Part shown: positions 7,288-16,210 of the stretch, one piece after another
Position numbering within the stretch: position 1 is the stretch's first letter
Layout of the letters: every line of letters starts with the position of its first letter
Origin: Candidatus Binataceae bacterium
GTDB lineage: Bacteria; Desulfobacterota; Binatia; Binatales; Binataceae
DNA: 34,221 bases
Direction: 5' to 3'
Assembly (NCBI GenBank): GCA_024281015.1
Contig: JAMXLL010000170.1
Location: 1 to 34,221, forward strand
Position numbers and translations under genes: made by a program
Notes under the pieces: generated by a model
The model's database searches: none
What the model was told of the DNA's origin: nothing
The model's input: the letters and a program-made list of their open reading frames with translations, nothing else

Positions 7288-8684
7288 CGAATGTGGACGA
7301 GTTAGTCTATATGCCGATCGCGGAGCTTGCTCCGCAGATAGAGCACAAACGGATATCGCCGGTAGAAGTGGCCGACGCTGTTATTAGCCGTATCGGGAGA
7401 CTCAATCCCATACTCAATGCATACTATACCGTCTATAGCGATGAATTGCGCACCGCCGCTCGTGCCGCAGAGCAGGAAATTACCCGCGGCAATTACCGTG
7501 GTCCGCTCCATGGTATACCTGTTGGGATCAAGGATATTTACGAGTATGGCCGCACGACCTGTGGCTCCCGGCCGCTCGAGAGTTACGTGGCCGAGACACA
7601 GGCAAGTTCGATCGTGAAGTTGCTCCATCACGGCGCCTTGATTGCCGGTAAAACCGCGACCTATGAGTTCGCGTTTGGTTTTCCAACCAACAAATCCTAT
7701 TTCAAGCCGACCCGGAATCCGTGGAACCAGGCCCGCGACTCCGGCGGTTCCAGTTCGGGCACCGCCTCGTCAGTAGCAGCTGGACTTGCCTACGCAGGGA
7801 TGGGTTCCTGTACGGGCGGCTCGATCCGGTGGCCGGCTCAATGCTGCGGAATCGTCGGACTCAAACCGACTTACGGCCGTGTCAGCCGCGCCGGCGTATA
7901 TCCGCTCGCCTGGAGCCTCGATCATACCGGTCCGCTGGCCCGGACCGTGACGGACGCTGCATTGATGCTGCAGGCGTGCGCCGGTTACGATGATGCCGAC
8001 CCTGGTTCAGCCGACGCTCCGGTGCCGGACTTCACCGCCAAGCTTGGGCGTAGCATCAATGGAATGCGCATCGGCTTGTTGCGCTCTCTCTACGACGGTA
8101 GTTGTGATGCACAAGTGCGTGCACCTTATGAAGCTGCGGTAAAAGAATTGGAGCGGATGGGCGCCCAACTGGTTGAGCTGCCGTCAATATCGCTCGCCCA
8201 ACAACAGGCTATAGAATGGCCTTCGTTGTTTGCCGAAACCGCGGCGATACATGTGAACAACATCCGCAATCGCGGCAATGAATATAACCCGCACGCCAAA
8301 CTGTATGTCGCGCTCGGTTTACTGGTTAGCGGCGCTTGCTACCTAATGGCCTCCCGCGTGCGGACGCAGGTGCGGGACGAATTGGTAAGCGCGCTCAGCC
8401 GTAAATGCGATGTGCTGATGCTGCCGACGTCGGGAACTCCAGTGCCACGCATTGCCGAGGACTCGCCAGGCCTGACTATCGTCGCACAAGACTTCGCCAT
8501 CTACACCCCGATTTTCAACTTTACGGGCTTGCCCGCCATTCAGGTGCCATGCGGCTTTGACAGCGATGGACTCCCGGTGGGCTTCCAGATAGCCGGCAAG
8601 CCCTTCGACGAAGCCACCATTTGCCAAGTGGCATTCGCTTACGAGCAAGCAATGCCATGGCACACGAAGCATCCGGAATTGTAA
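7284..8684 (+). CDS. Amidase-signature family hydrolase
   Basis: A 466-residue cytoplasmic hydrolase of amide, ureido or similar C-N bonds. The Ser-cisSer-Lys triad is present: K83 in GIPVGIKD, S156 in DSGGSSSGTAS and the nucleophile S180 in TGGSIRWPA. The glycine-rich region and GIVGLKPTYGRVSRAGVYPLAWSLD-type segments are typical of the AtzE/GatA group. In the usual G(T/S)DTGGSIR block the aspartate is replaced by C176 (GSCTGGS). AtzE-type enzymes act with a small AtzG partner, and a candidate lies just upstream with overlapping stop/start. The next gene on the strand is an NAD-dependent epimerase 46 nt away. The substrate is not evident. Confidence 0.93.
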   Translation: MTNVDELVYMPIAELAPQIEHKRISPVEVADAVISRIGRLNPILNAYYTVYSDELRTAARAAEQEITRGNYRGPLHGIPVGIKDIYEYGRTTCGSRPLESYVAETQASSIVKLLHHGALIAGKTATYEFAFGFPTNKSYFKPTRNPWNQARDSGGSSSGTASSVAAGLAYAGMGSCTGGSIRWPAQCCGIVGLKPTYGRVSRAGVYPLAWSLDHTGPLARTVTDAALMLQACAGYDDADPGSADAPVPDFTAKLGRSINGMRIGLLRSLYDGSCDAQVRAPYEAAVKELERMGAQLVELPSISLAQQQAIEWPSLFAETAAIHVNNIRNRGNEYNPHAKLYVALGLLVSGACYLMASRVRTQVRDELVSALSRKCDVLMLPTSGTPVPRIAEDSPGLTIVAQDFAIYTPIFNFTGLPAIQVPCGFDSDGLPVGFQIAGKPFDEATICQVAFAYEQAMPWHTKHPEL

Positions 8685-8730
8685 CGAGCCGTCAACCCAT
8701 GCTGGCCATGGCTGCGAGGGAGAGTCGAAA

Positions 8731-9720
8731 ATGGGGATAATGATTACCGGCGGAACCGGCTTTCTAGGTTCATATCTGACCCGCTACCTGGTCCGCGAAA
8801 AAGGCATCGCAGGGAAGGAGCTTGTCCTCTTCGACCGTTATCCCAACCGCGACCGGCTTGGGGAGGTCGCTGGCGATGTGGTGATGCTCACCGGGGATAT
8901 TACCGAACCGTCAGAAATCGCGGCAGCGATGAAGACGTACAGTATCGACCAGGTATTTCATCTCGCGGCAATCCTGGGTGATCCGGCGGCTGCGCAGGTA
9001 GTCTCGTATATGAAAGTGATGTGCGATGGCACCCTGAATGTGTTCGAGGCATCGCGTATTTTCGGCGTCAAACGGGTAGTCTATGCAAGCTCGGTTGCCG
9101 TTTATGGCCGCGCAAGCTTCCGCGGCAAGAGCACCACTGATGAACTGGATGAAGATGATCCGCCTGCTCCGGGCACCTTCTATGGCATTTGCAAGCTCTA
9201 TTCGGAAAACCTCGCCGCACTCTATGGCCGGCGCTTTGGTTTGGAAACCGTCGGATTGCGTCCAACGTCCGTGTTTGGGCTTGGCCGGGGGGCTCGCGGC
9301 TCTTACGCGAGCGGCTTGTTGCCGCCGCAGGAGGTTCATTACATGGTTCTGCCCGAACTGGCAGCTCTGGGTCAGACAGTGGAGATGCCGCCCGATGACA
9401 CCGAGTCCGACTGGATTTACGCAGCCGATGCTGCGGATGCGTGGTATCGCGCTATGACCACGCCCAAACCGGCGCGGAGGGTTTATAATCTCGCGGCTGA
9501 GAGGCGTCGGATGGCTGACGTCACTGACCATTTGCGCAGGCTCTTGCCGGATGCCCGGATCACAATTTCCGAAAGACGTGTCCAAACCACACCGAATATG
9601 AGCGTCACCAACCTGAAAAAGGACCTCGGTTTCCAGCCGCGTTATACAATGGAATCGGGTATGACCGATTACCTGAACAGGGTGCGTAAGGCCGCAGGCC
9701 TTCCCGCTGTAAGCGGATGA
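8731..9720 (+). CDS. NAD-dependent epimerase/dehydratase (extended SDR)
   Basis: A 329-residue extended-SDR protein of the type acting on nucleotide sugars or related hydroxy compounds. The Rossmann loop is GGTGFLG at 7-13. The catalytic set is S120/S121 in VYASSVAVYG with Y151 and K155 in YGICK. Residues VGLRPTSVFGLGR follow, as in the substrate-binding half. GGGAG precedes the ATG. Its TGA overlaps the ATG of the next gene (ATGA at 9717-9720), which points to tight co-expression with a PQQ dehydrogenase. No other sugar-nucleotide genes are near, so a catabolic role is as likely as a cell-wall role. Confidence 0.9.
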   Translation: MGIMITGGTGFLGSYLTRYLVREKGIAGKELVLFDRYPNRDRLGEVAGDVVMLTGDITEPSEIAAAMKTYSIDQVFHLAAILGDPAAAQVVSYMKVMCDGTLNVFEASRIFGVKRVVYASSVAVYGRASFRGKSTTDELDEDDPPAPGTFYGICKLYSENLAALYGRRFGLETVGLRPTSVFGLGRGARGSYASGLLPPQEVHYMVLPELAALGQTVEMPPDDTESDWIYAADAADAWYRAMTTPKPARRVYNLAAERRRMADVTDHLRRLLPDARITISERRVQTTPNMSVTNLKKDLGFQPRYTMESGMTDYLNRVRKAAGLPAVSG

Positions 9721-11711
9721 TAACTAATCGTACTAACGGGCCGCCGCCGTCAAAGCGTTTGCAACGAAGCGGCAACGAGCGCGGCCGCCGTACGAGATGC
9801 AAAGCTACCGATCCGGTAGCGCGCCGTCGGGCGACTCTTTTCGCAGTGTTCGTCCTCGGCATCGCGGGCCTCAGGCTCGGCTCGGCGCAGGCGGCCGAAC
9901 CTTCTGCCATTAATGGCGAACAGCTTTATCGGCATTACTGTGCCCAATGCCATAGTAAGAGCCGCGCGCTGCGCGCGCCGCGGCTCGAAGTGCTGCGGCG
10001 GATGCAGCCCCAGGACGTGCTGGACTCCCTCGAAGTCGGCACAATGAGGTTCGAGGGCCTGCAGCGAACGGCAGACCAACGACGCGCCATCGCGGAATTT
10101 ATCACCGGCAAACGGCTAGCGGAGGAAAGGGAAGGGAAGGAAGCACTGGTGGGCCGTTGTTCGAACAGCGGTGCCAGGTTTGATCCGGCGTCAGCACCTC
10201 AATGGAATGGCTGGGGTGCAAATGTTGACAACGGGCGTTTCCAGCCGGCTCAGCAGGCCGGCCTCACAGCCGATCAGGTTCACAGGCTTAGGCCAAAGTG
10301 GGCCTTCGGATTTGCTCGTAACACGACGCTGTCGCAACCGACTGTGGTTGGGGGCCGTGTTTTTGTCGGTAGTCAGCGCGGCCGCATCTACTCGCTGGAT
10401 ATGGCCAACGGGTGTTTGTACTGGTCCGCCAAGGTCGCAGCCGGTATCCGCAGCGCCATGACTATCGGGCTGTTCGCCAACGGCAACCCGCCGCGTTACG
10501 CACTCTACTTTGGCGATTTTTCGGCGAATGTGCATGCGTTGGACGCGAGCACCGGGGCGCAACTATGGGCGGCGCGCGCCAATCAGCATCCGATGGCGCG
10601 CATAACCGGGGCCCCGGTTTTGTATGCCAATCGCCTCTATGTGCCCTCATCTTCGACCGAAGAGGGCAGTGCGGCTGATTCAAGTTATCCCTGCTGCACA
10701 TTTCGCGGCAGCGTCACCGCCCTTGACGCCGCGAGCGGGCGCAAACTGTGGCAAACCTACACGATTCAGCAGACGCCGCACCCGACGCGCAGAAATCCAC
10801 AAGGGGTACAATTATGGGGGCCTTCCGGCGCGGCAATTTGGTCAGCGCCCACCGTCGATGCACGGCGGGGAGCGCTCTACGTCACCACCGGGGATAATTA
10901 TTCGGATCCGGCAACCACGACGAGCGATGCTATCCTCGCGCTCGATCTGAAAACGGGCCGAATACTCTGGTCGCGACAGTTCACGCGTCAGGATGCTTTT
11001 AACGTCGCTTGCATGGTGGGCGCCTCGGCCGAGTGCCCCGAGGCGAATGGACCAGATTTGGACTTTGGTTCGTCAGCAATTCTCCGTACATTGCGCGGCG
11101 GTAAAAGGGTTCTCGTAGCTGGGCAAAAATCCGGTGTCCTGCACGCCGTTGACCCCGACCGCCGTGGGGCAATCGTCTGGGAGCAGCGGGTCGGGCGAGG
11201 AAGCGCCCTGGGCGGTATCCAATGGGGACCAGCAGCCGATAATGACAACGTTTACGTCGCGTTATCCGACATCGGCATCAAGCTGAAGCAAGCTCCCGGA
11301 GCTGGCCTGAAGGTCGAGTTGAATGGAGAGCAGGGAGGCGGCATTTTTGCCTACGATCTTGCCAGCGGCGAGCGGCGCTGGGCGGCGCCACCGGCTGGTT
11401 GCGGGCAGCGCGCCAACTGTAGTCCTGCTCAATCCGCAGCCGTGAGCGCTATTCCCGGCGCAGTGTTTTCCGGCTCAGTCGATGGCCATATCCGCGGCTA
11501 CTCTACCCAGGAAGGAAGTGTGCTGTGGGATTTCGACACGGCGCAGGAGTTCAAAACGGCCAATAGCATGCCAGCCGCCGGTGGCTCGCTGGACGGCCCG
11601 GGAGGGGGACCGACCGTAGCCGGAGGAATGCTGTTTCTCGGTTCGGGCTATGGCTTGTGGGGCGGCATGCCTGGCAACGTGTTATTGGGCTTCTCGGTCG
11701 ACGGGAAATGA
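9717..11711 (+). CDS. Exported cytochrome c / PQQ-type beta-propeller dehydrogenase (polyvinyl-alcohol-dehydrogenase-like)
   Basis: A 664-residue periplasmic quinohaemoprotein-like enzyme that would oxidise an alcohol and pass electrons through its own haem. A basic N-terminus and hydrophobic segment (about 40-58) ending AQA form a signal peptide. A small cytochrome c domain follows with haem site C75-A-Q-C78-H79. From about residue 165 there are repeated propeller blades with W-type motifs (LDMANGCLYWSAKV, LDAASGRKLWQ, LDLKTGRILWSRQF). The blocks VTTGDNYSDP and GPDLDFGSSAI resemble polyvinyl alcohol dehydrogenases. The ATG overlaps the stop of the epimerase gene. The region before the signal peptide is unusually long (about 38 residues), so the true start may lie further in. 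The substrate cannot be assigned. Confidence 0.88.
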   Translation: MITNRTNGPPPSKRLQRSGNERGRRTRCKATDPVARRRATLFAVFVLGIAGLRLGSAQAAEPSAINGEQLYRHYCAQCHSKSRALRAPRLEVLRRMQPQDVLDSLEVGTMRFEGLQRTADQRRAIAEFITGKRLAEEREGKEALVGRCSNSGARFDPASAPQWNGWGANVDNGRFQPAQQAGLTADQVHRLRPKWAFGFARNTTLSQPTVVGGRVFVGSQRGRIYSLDMANGCLYWSAKVAAGIRSAMTIGLFANGNPPRYALYFGDFSANVHALDASTGAQLWAARANQHPMARITGAPVLYANRLYVPSSSTEEGSAADSSYPCCTFRGSVTALDAASGRKLWQTYTIQQTPHPTRRNPQGVQLWGPSGAAIWSAPTVDARRGALYVTTGDNYSDPATTTSDAILALDLKTGRILWSRQFTRQDAFNVACMVGASAECPEANGPDLDFGSSAILRTLRGGKRVLVAGQKSGVLHAVDPDRRGAIVWEQRVGRGSALGGIQWGPAADNDNVYVALSDIGIKLKQAPGAGLKVELNGEQGGGIFAYDLASGERRWAAPPAGCGQRANCSPAQSAAVSAIPGAVFSGSVDGHIRGYSTQEGSVLWDFDTAQEFKTANSMPAAGGSLDGPGGGPTVAGGMLFLGSGYGLWGGMPGNVLLGFSVDGK

Positions 11712-11727
11712 CGGGCACCTTGGATGG

Positions 11728-12888
11728 TTAGCGAATCAGGTCCCATCGAAAAATAGTCAACAAGCCGATTCGCTTCTTGTCGTAACCCCGCCACTTGGCG
11801 GGTGGTAGTGCCTGTGGTTCGACTCGATGAAAGCCTAAATGCTCGAACAGGGAGGCGGCGCGCTGTTCGGTCGTACAGGCAAAGACGTACTTCAGCCGGC
11901 GAGTACGCGCTTCACGAACGACCGCGTTTATCAGTTCCGCAGCCACGCCCTCTCCCTGGAAGCGGGTGAGCGTATACAAGGCGGTAATCTCTCCGGCGTG
12001 GTCGCGCCGGTAGGGTTCGGTCAGCAGCGACACCACGCCAGCCAGATGCTCGTCGCCGATGCGATAGCCGAAGCACGATGGCAACAGACCGGCGATTTCC
12101 CTTTGGCTCCGGGTTAATAGAAAGCCTTCGTTCTGAGCACGCACGATGAGGGCCTCGACTTCTTCGAAGTCATCGATGCTAACCTGCCGCACATTGCCAT
12201 AACCGGCTTCAGTGAAGATCGTTCCGCTCCCGCTAAAGCTAAACAGTTCCTGGTATACCTCGCGCGGCGAGACCAGACTGACCGATGCCACCCCGGCGCG
12301 GATAGCGCGATAGGCAGCCTGCACGAGCGCACGGCGATGGCTGGAACGTATGTCCTTGAGCAGGCGCCGTACGCGTTCAATTTGTACGAAAGAGTGACGG
12401 CCGCCCGCAGCGTCGGCGAGGGCGCCGGCGCGGTCCAGCAGCAGCAACTTGAAGACGCGCAACCGCGCCGCCAACTGCTGGGCAAAGATCACCACGTCCC
12501 GGGCATCCTCGGCGGCCGCCTCGGCTAGGACTACCCGGCCGTTCTGCGACGCCTCCCACAAAGCGCTTATCGCCGAATCGGGCGGATAAGGCCGGCTGCG
12601 CACGCCAGTGGCTGGATTGAAGCGCAGGGGCCCGTCGCGCGGTGCAAGACGCCCAAGGCGCCGTACCAGAAACGGTATTGCACGCGTCGAGCCGACAATG
12701 ATGCAGCGGGTCTGGTTGCGCCGCAGTTCGCGTAACGTGCGGTTCAAGGAATCAAGGTCCGTCAGCCGCTCGCCGCTCGGTGGGACCAGGCTAAAAACGA
12801 GGCTCTTCCCATAGAATTCTTCGAGGTAAAAATTCTTCTCGGTAAAAACTGGCCCTCTTCGGCGGGAAATCACCTGCTTTTCATTCAT
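11728..12888 (-). CDS. argA: N-acetylglutamate synthase (degenerate kinase domain plus GNAT)
   Basis: First step of arginine synthesis: acetyl-CoA plus glutamate gives N-acetylglutamate. The N-terminal ~230 residues match the amino-acid-kinase fold of ArgA, with LLLLDRAGAL and the domain end ELFSFSGSGTIF aligning to the family's ELFTRDGIGTMI. The lysine-glycine catalytic motif of true kinases (KLGG) is absent, so this half is probably an arginine sensor. The C-terminal GNAT domain has ITALYTLTRFQGEGVAAEL, the acetyl-CoA loop, then CTTEQRAASLFEHLGF and the end motif LPPAKWRGYDKKR. The ATG at 12888 gives 386 residues, somewhat shorter than the common ~440; a TTG at 12912 is possible. No other arg gene is nearby. 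It is convergent with the PQQ gene. Confidence 0.85.
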   Translation of the reverse strand: MNEKQVISRRRGPVFTEKNFYLEEFYGKSLVFSLVPPSGERLTDLDSLNRTLRELRRNQTRCIIVGSTRAIPFLVRRLGRLAPRDGPLRFNPATGVRSRPYPPDSAISALWEASQNGRVVLAEAAAEDARDVVIFAQQLAARLRVFKLLLLDRAGALADAAGGRHSFVQIERVRRLLKDIRSSHRRALVQAAYRAIRAGVASVSLVSPREVYQELFSFSGSGTIFTEAGYGNVRQVSIDDFEEVEALIVRAQNEGFLLTRSQREIAGLLPSCFGYRIGDEHLAGVVSLLTEPYRRDHAGEITALYTLTRFQGEGVAAELINAVVREARTRRLKYVFACTTEQRAASLFEHLGFHRVEPQALPPAKWRGYDKKRIGLLTIFRWDLIR

Positions 12889-13357
12889 GGCGACGGAGCC
12901 AGTCAAGCACAATCACACATCCGCTGAACCCACCATCCATATCAAAAAATCCAGGAATTCGAACGCGTGTTGATCAGCACTGCCCCCATTTTCACCATGC
13001 CGCCGCCAGCGCGCGCCCATGATGGCGTCAGCGCGCCTGACGGCCATCGCAAAGCGTCGTGTAGCCCCCGGTGTCTGTCTGGTGTATGCCGGGCTGATGC
13101 CGAAAAACCAGCAAAATGGATCCGTCGATATAAGTCACTGACGACCGGTAACCGGCAAAACAAATTCCGATGTTAACTAATTCGGGTTGCACCCGTTAGG
13201 ACGTTGGGCTAATTTACGAAAGGCTATGAAAAGTGCCGTTCATCGGCTTACCAGCGACCGGTAGCGGTTCATGCTTTGGGCTTTTGGGGGCCTTGGCGCT
13301 TGACTTTCTAAGGCCTTTAATGTCAGGGAGAGTTTAACCTAACGCGGAGATCGGCTT
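12889..13357. other. Divergent intergenic region with one hairpin
   Basis: About 470 nt between the divergent argA and the amidohydrolase gene. I see no convincing coding frame. The one clear structure is the hairpin at 13021-13048. A GGAG lies 9 nt before the amidohydrolase ATG. A TTGACT at 13301-13306 could be a -35 box, but no good -10 follows at 16-18 nt. Promoters for both flanking genes should be here. Confidence 0.5.
13021..13048. repeat. Inverted repeat / hairpin
   Basis: GATGGC (13021-13026) pairs with GCCATC (13043-13048) and GTCAG (13027-13031) with CTGAC (13037-13041). The loop is CGCGC and one G is bulged. The 11 pairs are not followed by a T-tract, so an operator or RNA structure is more likely than a terminator. 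Confidence 0.5.
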
Positions 13358-15067
13358 ATGCCAGAATTCGACCTTGCTATCAAAGATGGGATGATCATCG
13401 ACGGAACGCGGGCACCCCGCTTCCGTGGCGACATCGGGATTAAAAATGGCCGCATCGCGAAAGTCGGCCGCATACAATCGCATCAGGCCAAAAAGACGAT
13501 TGATGCGAGCGGATTAAATGTCGCGCCCGGCTTCATCGACCTCCACACCCATTACGATGCCCAGATCTTCTGGGACCCTTACCTGACCATCTCAGGATGG
13601 CACGGGATCACGTCGGTCGTTATAGGTAATTGCGGGTTCGGCTTTGCCCCGGTGCATCCCAAAGACGCCGAGCGCGCGATGCTAACGATGGTTCGCACCG
13701 AGGCGATTCCGCTGCGCTCGATGCAAGCCGCAATGAAATTTGACTGGGAAACTTACCCACAGTTTCTCAATGCCCTCGACCGCCAGCCGAAAGGCATGAA
13801 TCTCCTGCCTTTTGTGCCGATGAATCCGTTGCTCGGCTACGTCATGGGCATCGAAGAATCAAAGACAGGGCGGCTTCCCACCGACGAAGAACATGCCCGG
13901 ATGCGTCAGCTCCTCAATGAAGCAATGGATGCCGGCGCTTGTGGATGGTCGGCGCAGCGTCTACCGCCTGATGGGCCGTCATCGGTGCAGCGAGACTATG
14001 ATGCCACGCCGATGAACACTGACATCATGCACGATGAAACCTGCATCGAGATGGCCAAGGTGTTAGGGGAGCGTGGCGAGGGTTTCCAGGAGTTAACCCT
14101 TTCGACCTGGAATCCGAAGCAGGATGCGCTGTTCTTCGAGAAAATCGCTGAGATCAGCGGCCGGCCGATTATGTTCGAGGCTGTAGCAACTCAAGACCGC
14201 TTCCCGCATCGCCATCGCAACACCATGAAGTGGCTGGAACGTTGCCGTCAGCGTGGCCTGCCTGTTTATGGCCAAGGCGTCACGACCGATGCCGGGTTAA
14301 GCTTCACCTTTGAGGACTGGAACCTGTTCGACGACTCAGACGCTTGGCGGGAAGCCACCACCGGAACCATCTCTGAGCGTCGCGAGAAACTCGGCGACCC
14401 TCGCCGGCGCGAAGCAATGAAAAATCAGATGCCGCGCGAGAGCCTGATTACCAGCTACTTCGACGAAATCATCATCACTGACTGCGTGAAACCCGAGAAC
14501 AAGAAGCTGGAAGGGCTCACGTTGCGCAAGGCTGCCGCGCAAACCGGCAAGCATCCGGTCGACGTGATGCTCGATATCGCAGTCTCCGAGGACCTGAAGA
14601 CAGAGTTTTTTGCACCGGCCATAAACCAGAATGCTGAGTTGATGAAGGAGTTGATCGATTATCCCTATCTGGCTTTCGGGGTAAGCGATGGTGGCGCCCA
14701 CACCAAGTTCCTAACCGCCGGGCGTTGGCCGACCGAAGGCATCATCAAGTACTGCCGCGATTATCAATGGCTGTCGCTTGAGGACATCCACTGGCGCTTG
14801 AGCGCGCTGCCGGCGTTCTGCTCGGGCTTTAAGGATAGGGGTTTCTTGCGGGAAGGCGCCCCGGCAGACATCGTGGTCTACGACTTGGCAAAACTGAATG
14901 TTCTCCCGGTCGAAATCGTTCACGATCTACCCGGTGATGAGTGGCGCCGCGTCCAGCGGGCAGAAGGCTACAAGTACACCATCGTTAACGGCGAGGTGAC
15001 GTTCGAAGACGGTAACTGCACCGGCGCAACGCCAGGCAAGCTTCTCCGGCATGGCGTGACGGCATAA
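13358..15067 (+). CDS. Amidohydrolase of the N-acyl-D-amino-acid deacylase type
   Basis: A 569-residue metal-dependent hydrolase of the D-aminoacylase branch, which cleaves N-acyl or cyclic amide bonds. The N-terminal beta-sandwich (IKDGMIIDGTRAPRFRGDIGI) leads to the metal site H63-T-H65-YDAQ. GNCGFG at 91-96 provides the cysteine (C92) that serves as a zinc ligand in D-aminoacylase. Near residue 445 SDGGAHTKF carries the conserved aspartate. The C-terminal sandwich ends FEDGNCTGATPGKLLRHG, common in this family. At 569 residues it is longer than D-aminoacylases (about 480), as usual for the uncharacterised 'amidohydrolase family' group. It is a single-gene unit closed by a strong terminator. 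The substrate is unknown. Confidence 0.9.
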   Translation: MPEFDLAIKDGMIIDGTRAPRFRGDIGIKNGRIAKVGRIQSHQAKKTIDASGLNVAPGFIDLHTHYDAQIFWDPYLTISGWHGITSVVIGNCGFGFAPVHPKDAERAMLTMVRTEAIPLRSMQAAMKFDWETYPQFLNALDRQPKGMNLLPFVPMNPLLGYVMGIEESKTGRLPTDEEHARMRQLLNEAMDAGACGWSAQRLPPDGPSSVQRDYDATPMNTDIMHDETCIEMAKVLGERGEGFQELTLSTWNPKQDALFFEKIAEISGRPIMFEAVATQDRFPHRHRNTMKWLERCRQRGLPVYGQGVTTDAGLSFTFEDWNLFDDSDAWREATTGTISERREKLGDPRRREAMKNQMPRESLITSYFDEIIITDCVKPENKKLEGLTLRKAAAQTGKHPVDVMLDIAVSEDLKTEFFAPAINQNAELMKELIDYPYLAFGVSDGGAHTKFLTAGRWPTEGIIKYCRDYQWLSLEDIHWRLSALPAFCSGFKDRGFLREGAPADIVVYDLAKLNVLPVEIVHDLPGDEWRRVQRAEGYKYTIVNGEVTFEDGNCTGATPGKLLRHGVTA

Positions 15068-15090
15068 CCACAACCTGACATGTGAAGCCG

Positions 15091-15130
15091 AAAGGCCGGT
15101 GGGTGTTGAACCTACCGGCCTTTCTCTTTT
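15091..15130 (+). terminator. Intrinsic terminator of the amidohydrolase gene
   Basis: AAGGCCGGT pairs perfectly with ACCGGCCTT across a short loop, 24 nt after the stop codon, and TTTCTCTTTT follows. This is the clearest rho-independent terminator in the window. Confidence 0.85.
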
Positions 15131-15292
15131 GCCTTTCGGTGCGGGCGGCCTGACTTGCGTCAGTATCGCGAGGGAGACTGCCATATGAGGATTCCTGCCG
15201 GCGGCGATTCGTTAACTATGCCGGTCAGAAAACACTGCCACGTTACTTCGTCAACGGCGGTGTCTTGACTCCTGGCAAGGTGGTTGTCGCCT

Positions 15293-16126
15293 CTATTCCG
15301 CAAAGAAGACCAGCGTTCGAGCCTCTATGCTCTCTCGCGGCGCCGCGCCTGCAGGACTGGCCGGGTCGTCGACTCCTGTGTGCGCCGTAAAACGGGCACG
15401 CCCATCGTCGGCTGAGTCAAAACATTTGAGCAAGAGCACCTCGTCGCGTTCCATTCGCGGGAAGTACAACCAGCGATGGTTCGGGCTAAACGTCACCGAA
15501 TACACCTCGCCGGTACGATCGCGGTACTTGAGATCCATCGCGACAAAATCCTGAGGCCTCATGCTGGTCGCGTCACAGACTGCCAATGGTGATTCTTCGA
15601 CGGGTCCACGAATCGGTCGCCATACGTTAATCTCGGCAAACCGATTCTTCAGCAAGCTGTCAGCTTCGGCGGGCAACAGATCGCGCACGCGTTGCGGTCC
15701 GGATCGTAGCGTGTAGTCGTTGTGCGCGAACTTGACAGGTTCGCGTACGCCCTTTTCTCCGCGTTTCGCCATGGGGCCGCAGCGCACGTTGTGGTCGAAA
15801 ACATGCACCCGGACCGCACCGGTGGCCTCCATAACCAGACGTTCGACCTCCGGGTAGTAGACGCGTACCACTTCGTCTGGATCATAAAAATTGTCAACCC
15901 GCGTGGGCTGACGCAGGAAGGCAAAGCCCTGGCGATCGAGCGTAAGCTCGCCGGCGGCGAGGCGCCCATTGTGGATTTTCATCCAATGCTTCGCCGTACG
16001 GCCGGAACGAATCGGCACGCCGGCTGGAGGTTCGTACAGATAAGTGACCGGTTTCTCGCCATCGGGTTCAAGATAGTTAACGGGTGCTTCGATGTATTGC
16101 GGACTATTGTCGATGTCGTTGCTCAT
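15293..16126 (-). CDS. CmcJ/NvfI-family oxidoreductase (non-haem iron/2-oxoglutarate-like)
   Basis: A 277-residue protein of the family that includes CmcJ of cephamycin synthesis, fungal NvfI/AsaB and GA4-desaturase-like proteins. In the characterised members the fold is a non-haem iron dioxygenase. Conserved blocks seen here are VRVHVFDHNVR (106-115, H108/D111), AHNDYT (134-139), NVWRPIRGPVEESPLAVCD (167-185) and, near the C-terminus, NHRWLYFPRMERDEVLLLKCFDS. AGGAG lies 8 nt before the ATG. The gene stands alone, with a phased direct repeat about 85 bp upstream that may bind a regulator. In soil bacteria these proteins are numerous and mostly uncharacterised, so no substrate is proposed. Confidence 0.82.
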   Translation of the reverse strand: MSNDIDNSPQYIEAPVNYLEPDGEKPVTYLYEPPAGVPIRSGRTAKHWMKIHNGRLAAGELTLDRQGFAFLRQPTRVDNFYDPDEVVRVYYPEVERLVMEATGAVRVHVFDHNVRCGPMAKRGEKGVREPVKFAHNDYTLRSGPQRVRDLLPAEADSLLKNRFAEINVWRPIRGPVEESPLAVCDATSMRPQDFVAMDLKYRDRTGEVYSVTFSPNHRWLYFPRMERDEVLLLKCFDSADDGRARFTAHTGVDDPASPAGAAPRESIEARTLVFFAE

Positions 16127-16210
16127 GTATGCGCTCCTGCATCGCTTAGCCAGATCATCTTACGCCTTTGACTAGCCAGATAAGTCCGTCGAGGTCGGTT
16201 CGTGACAGGC

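Noticed and set aside
12942-13163. Coding frames in the argA/amidohydrolase gap, on both strands
   Set aside because: No ribosome site, no recognisable domain, and composition like shadow frames of GC-rich DNA.
15184-15270. Short ORF (27 codons) after the amidohydrolase terminator, with a GAGGGAG site before its ATG
   Set aside because: It has no family resemblance, another frame of the same stretch looks equally protein-like, and it lies behind a strong terminator with no promoter seen.
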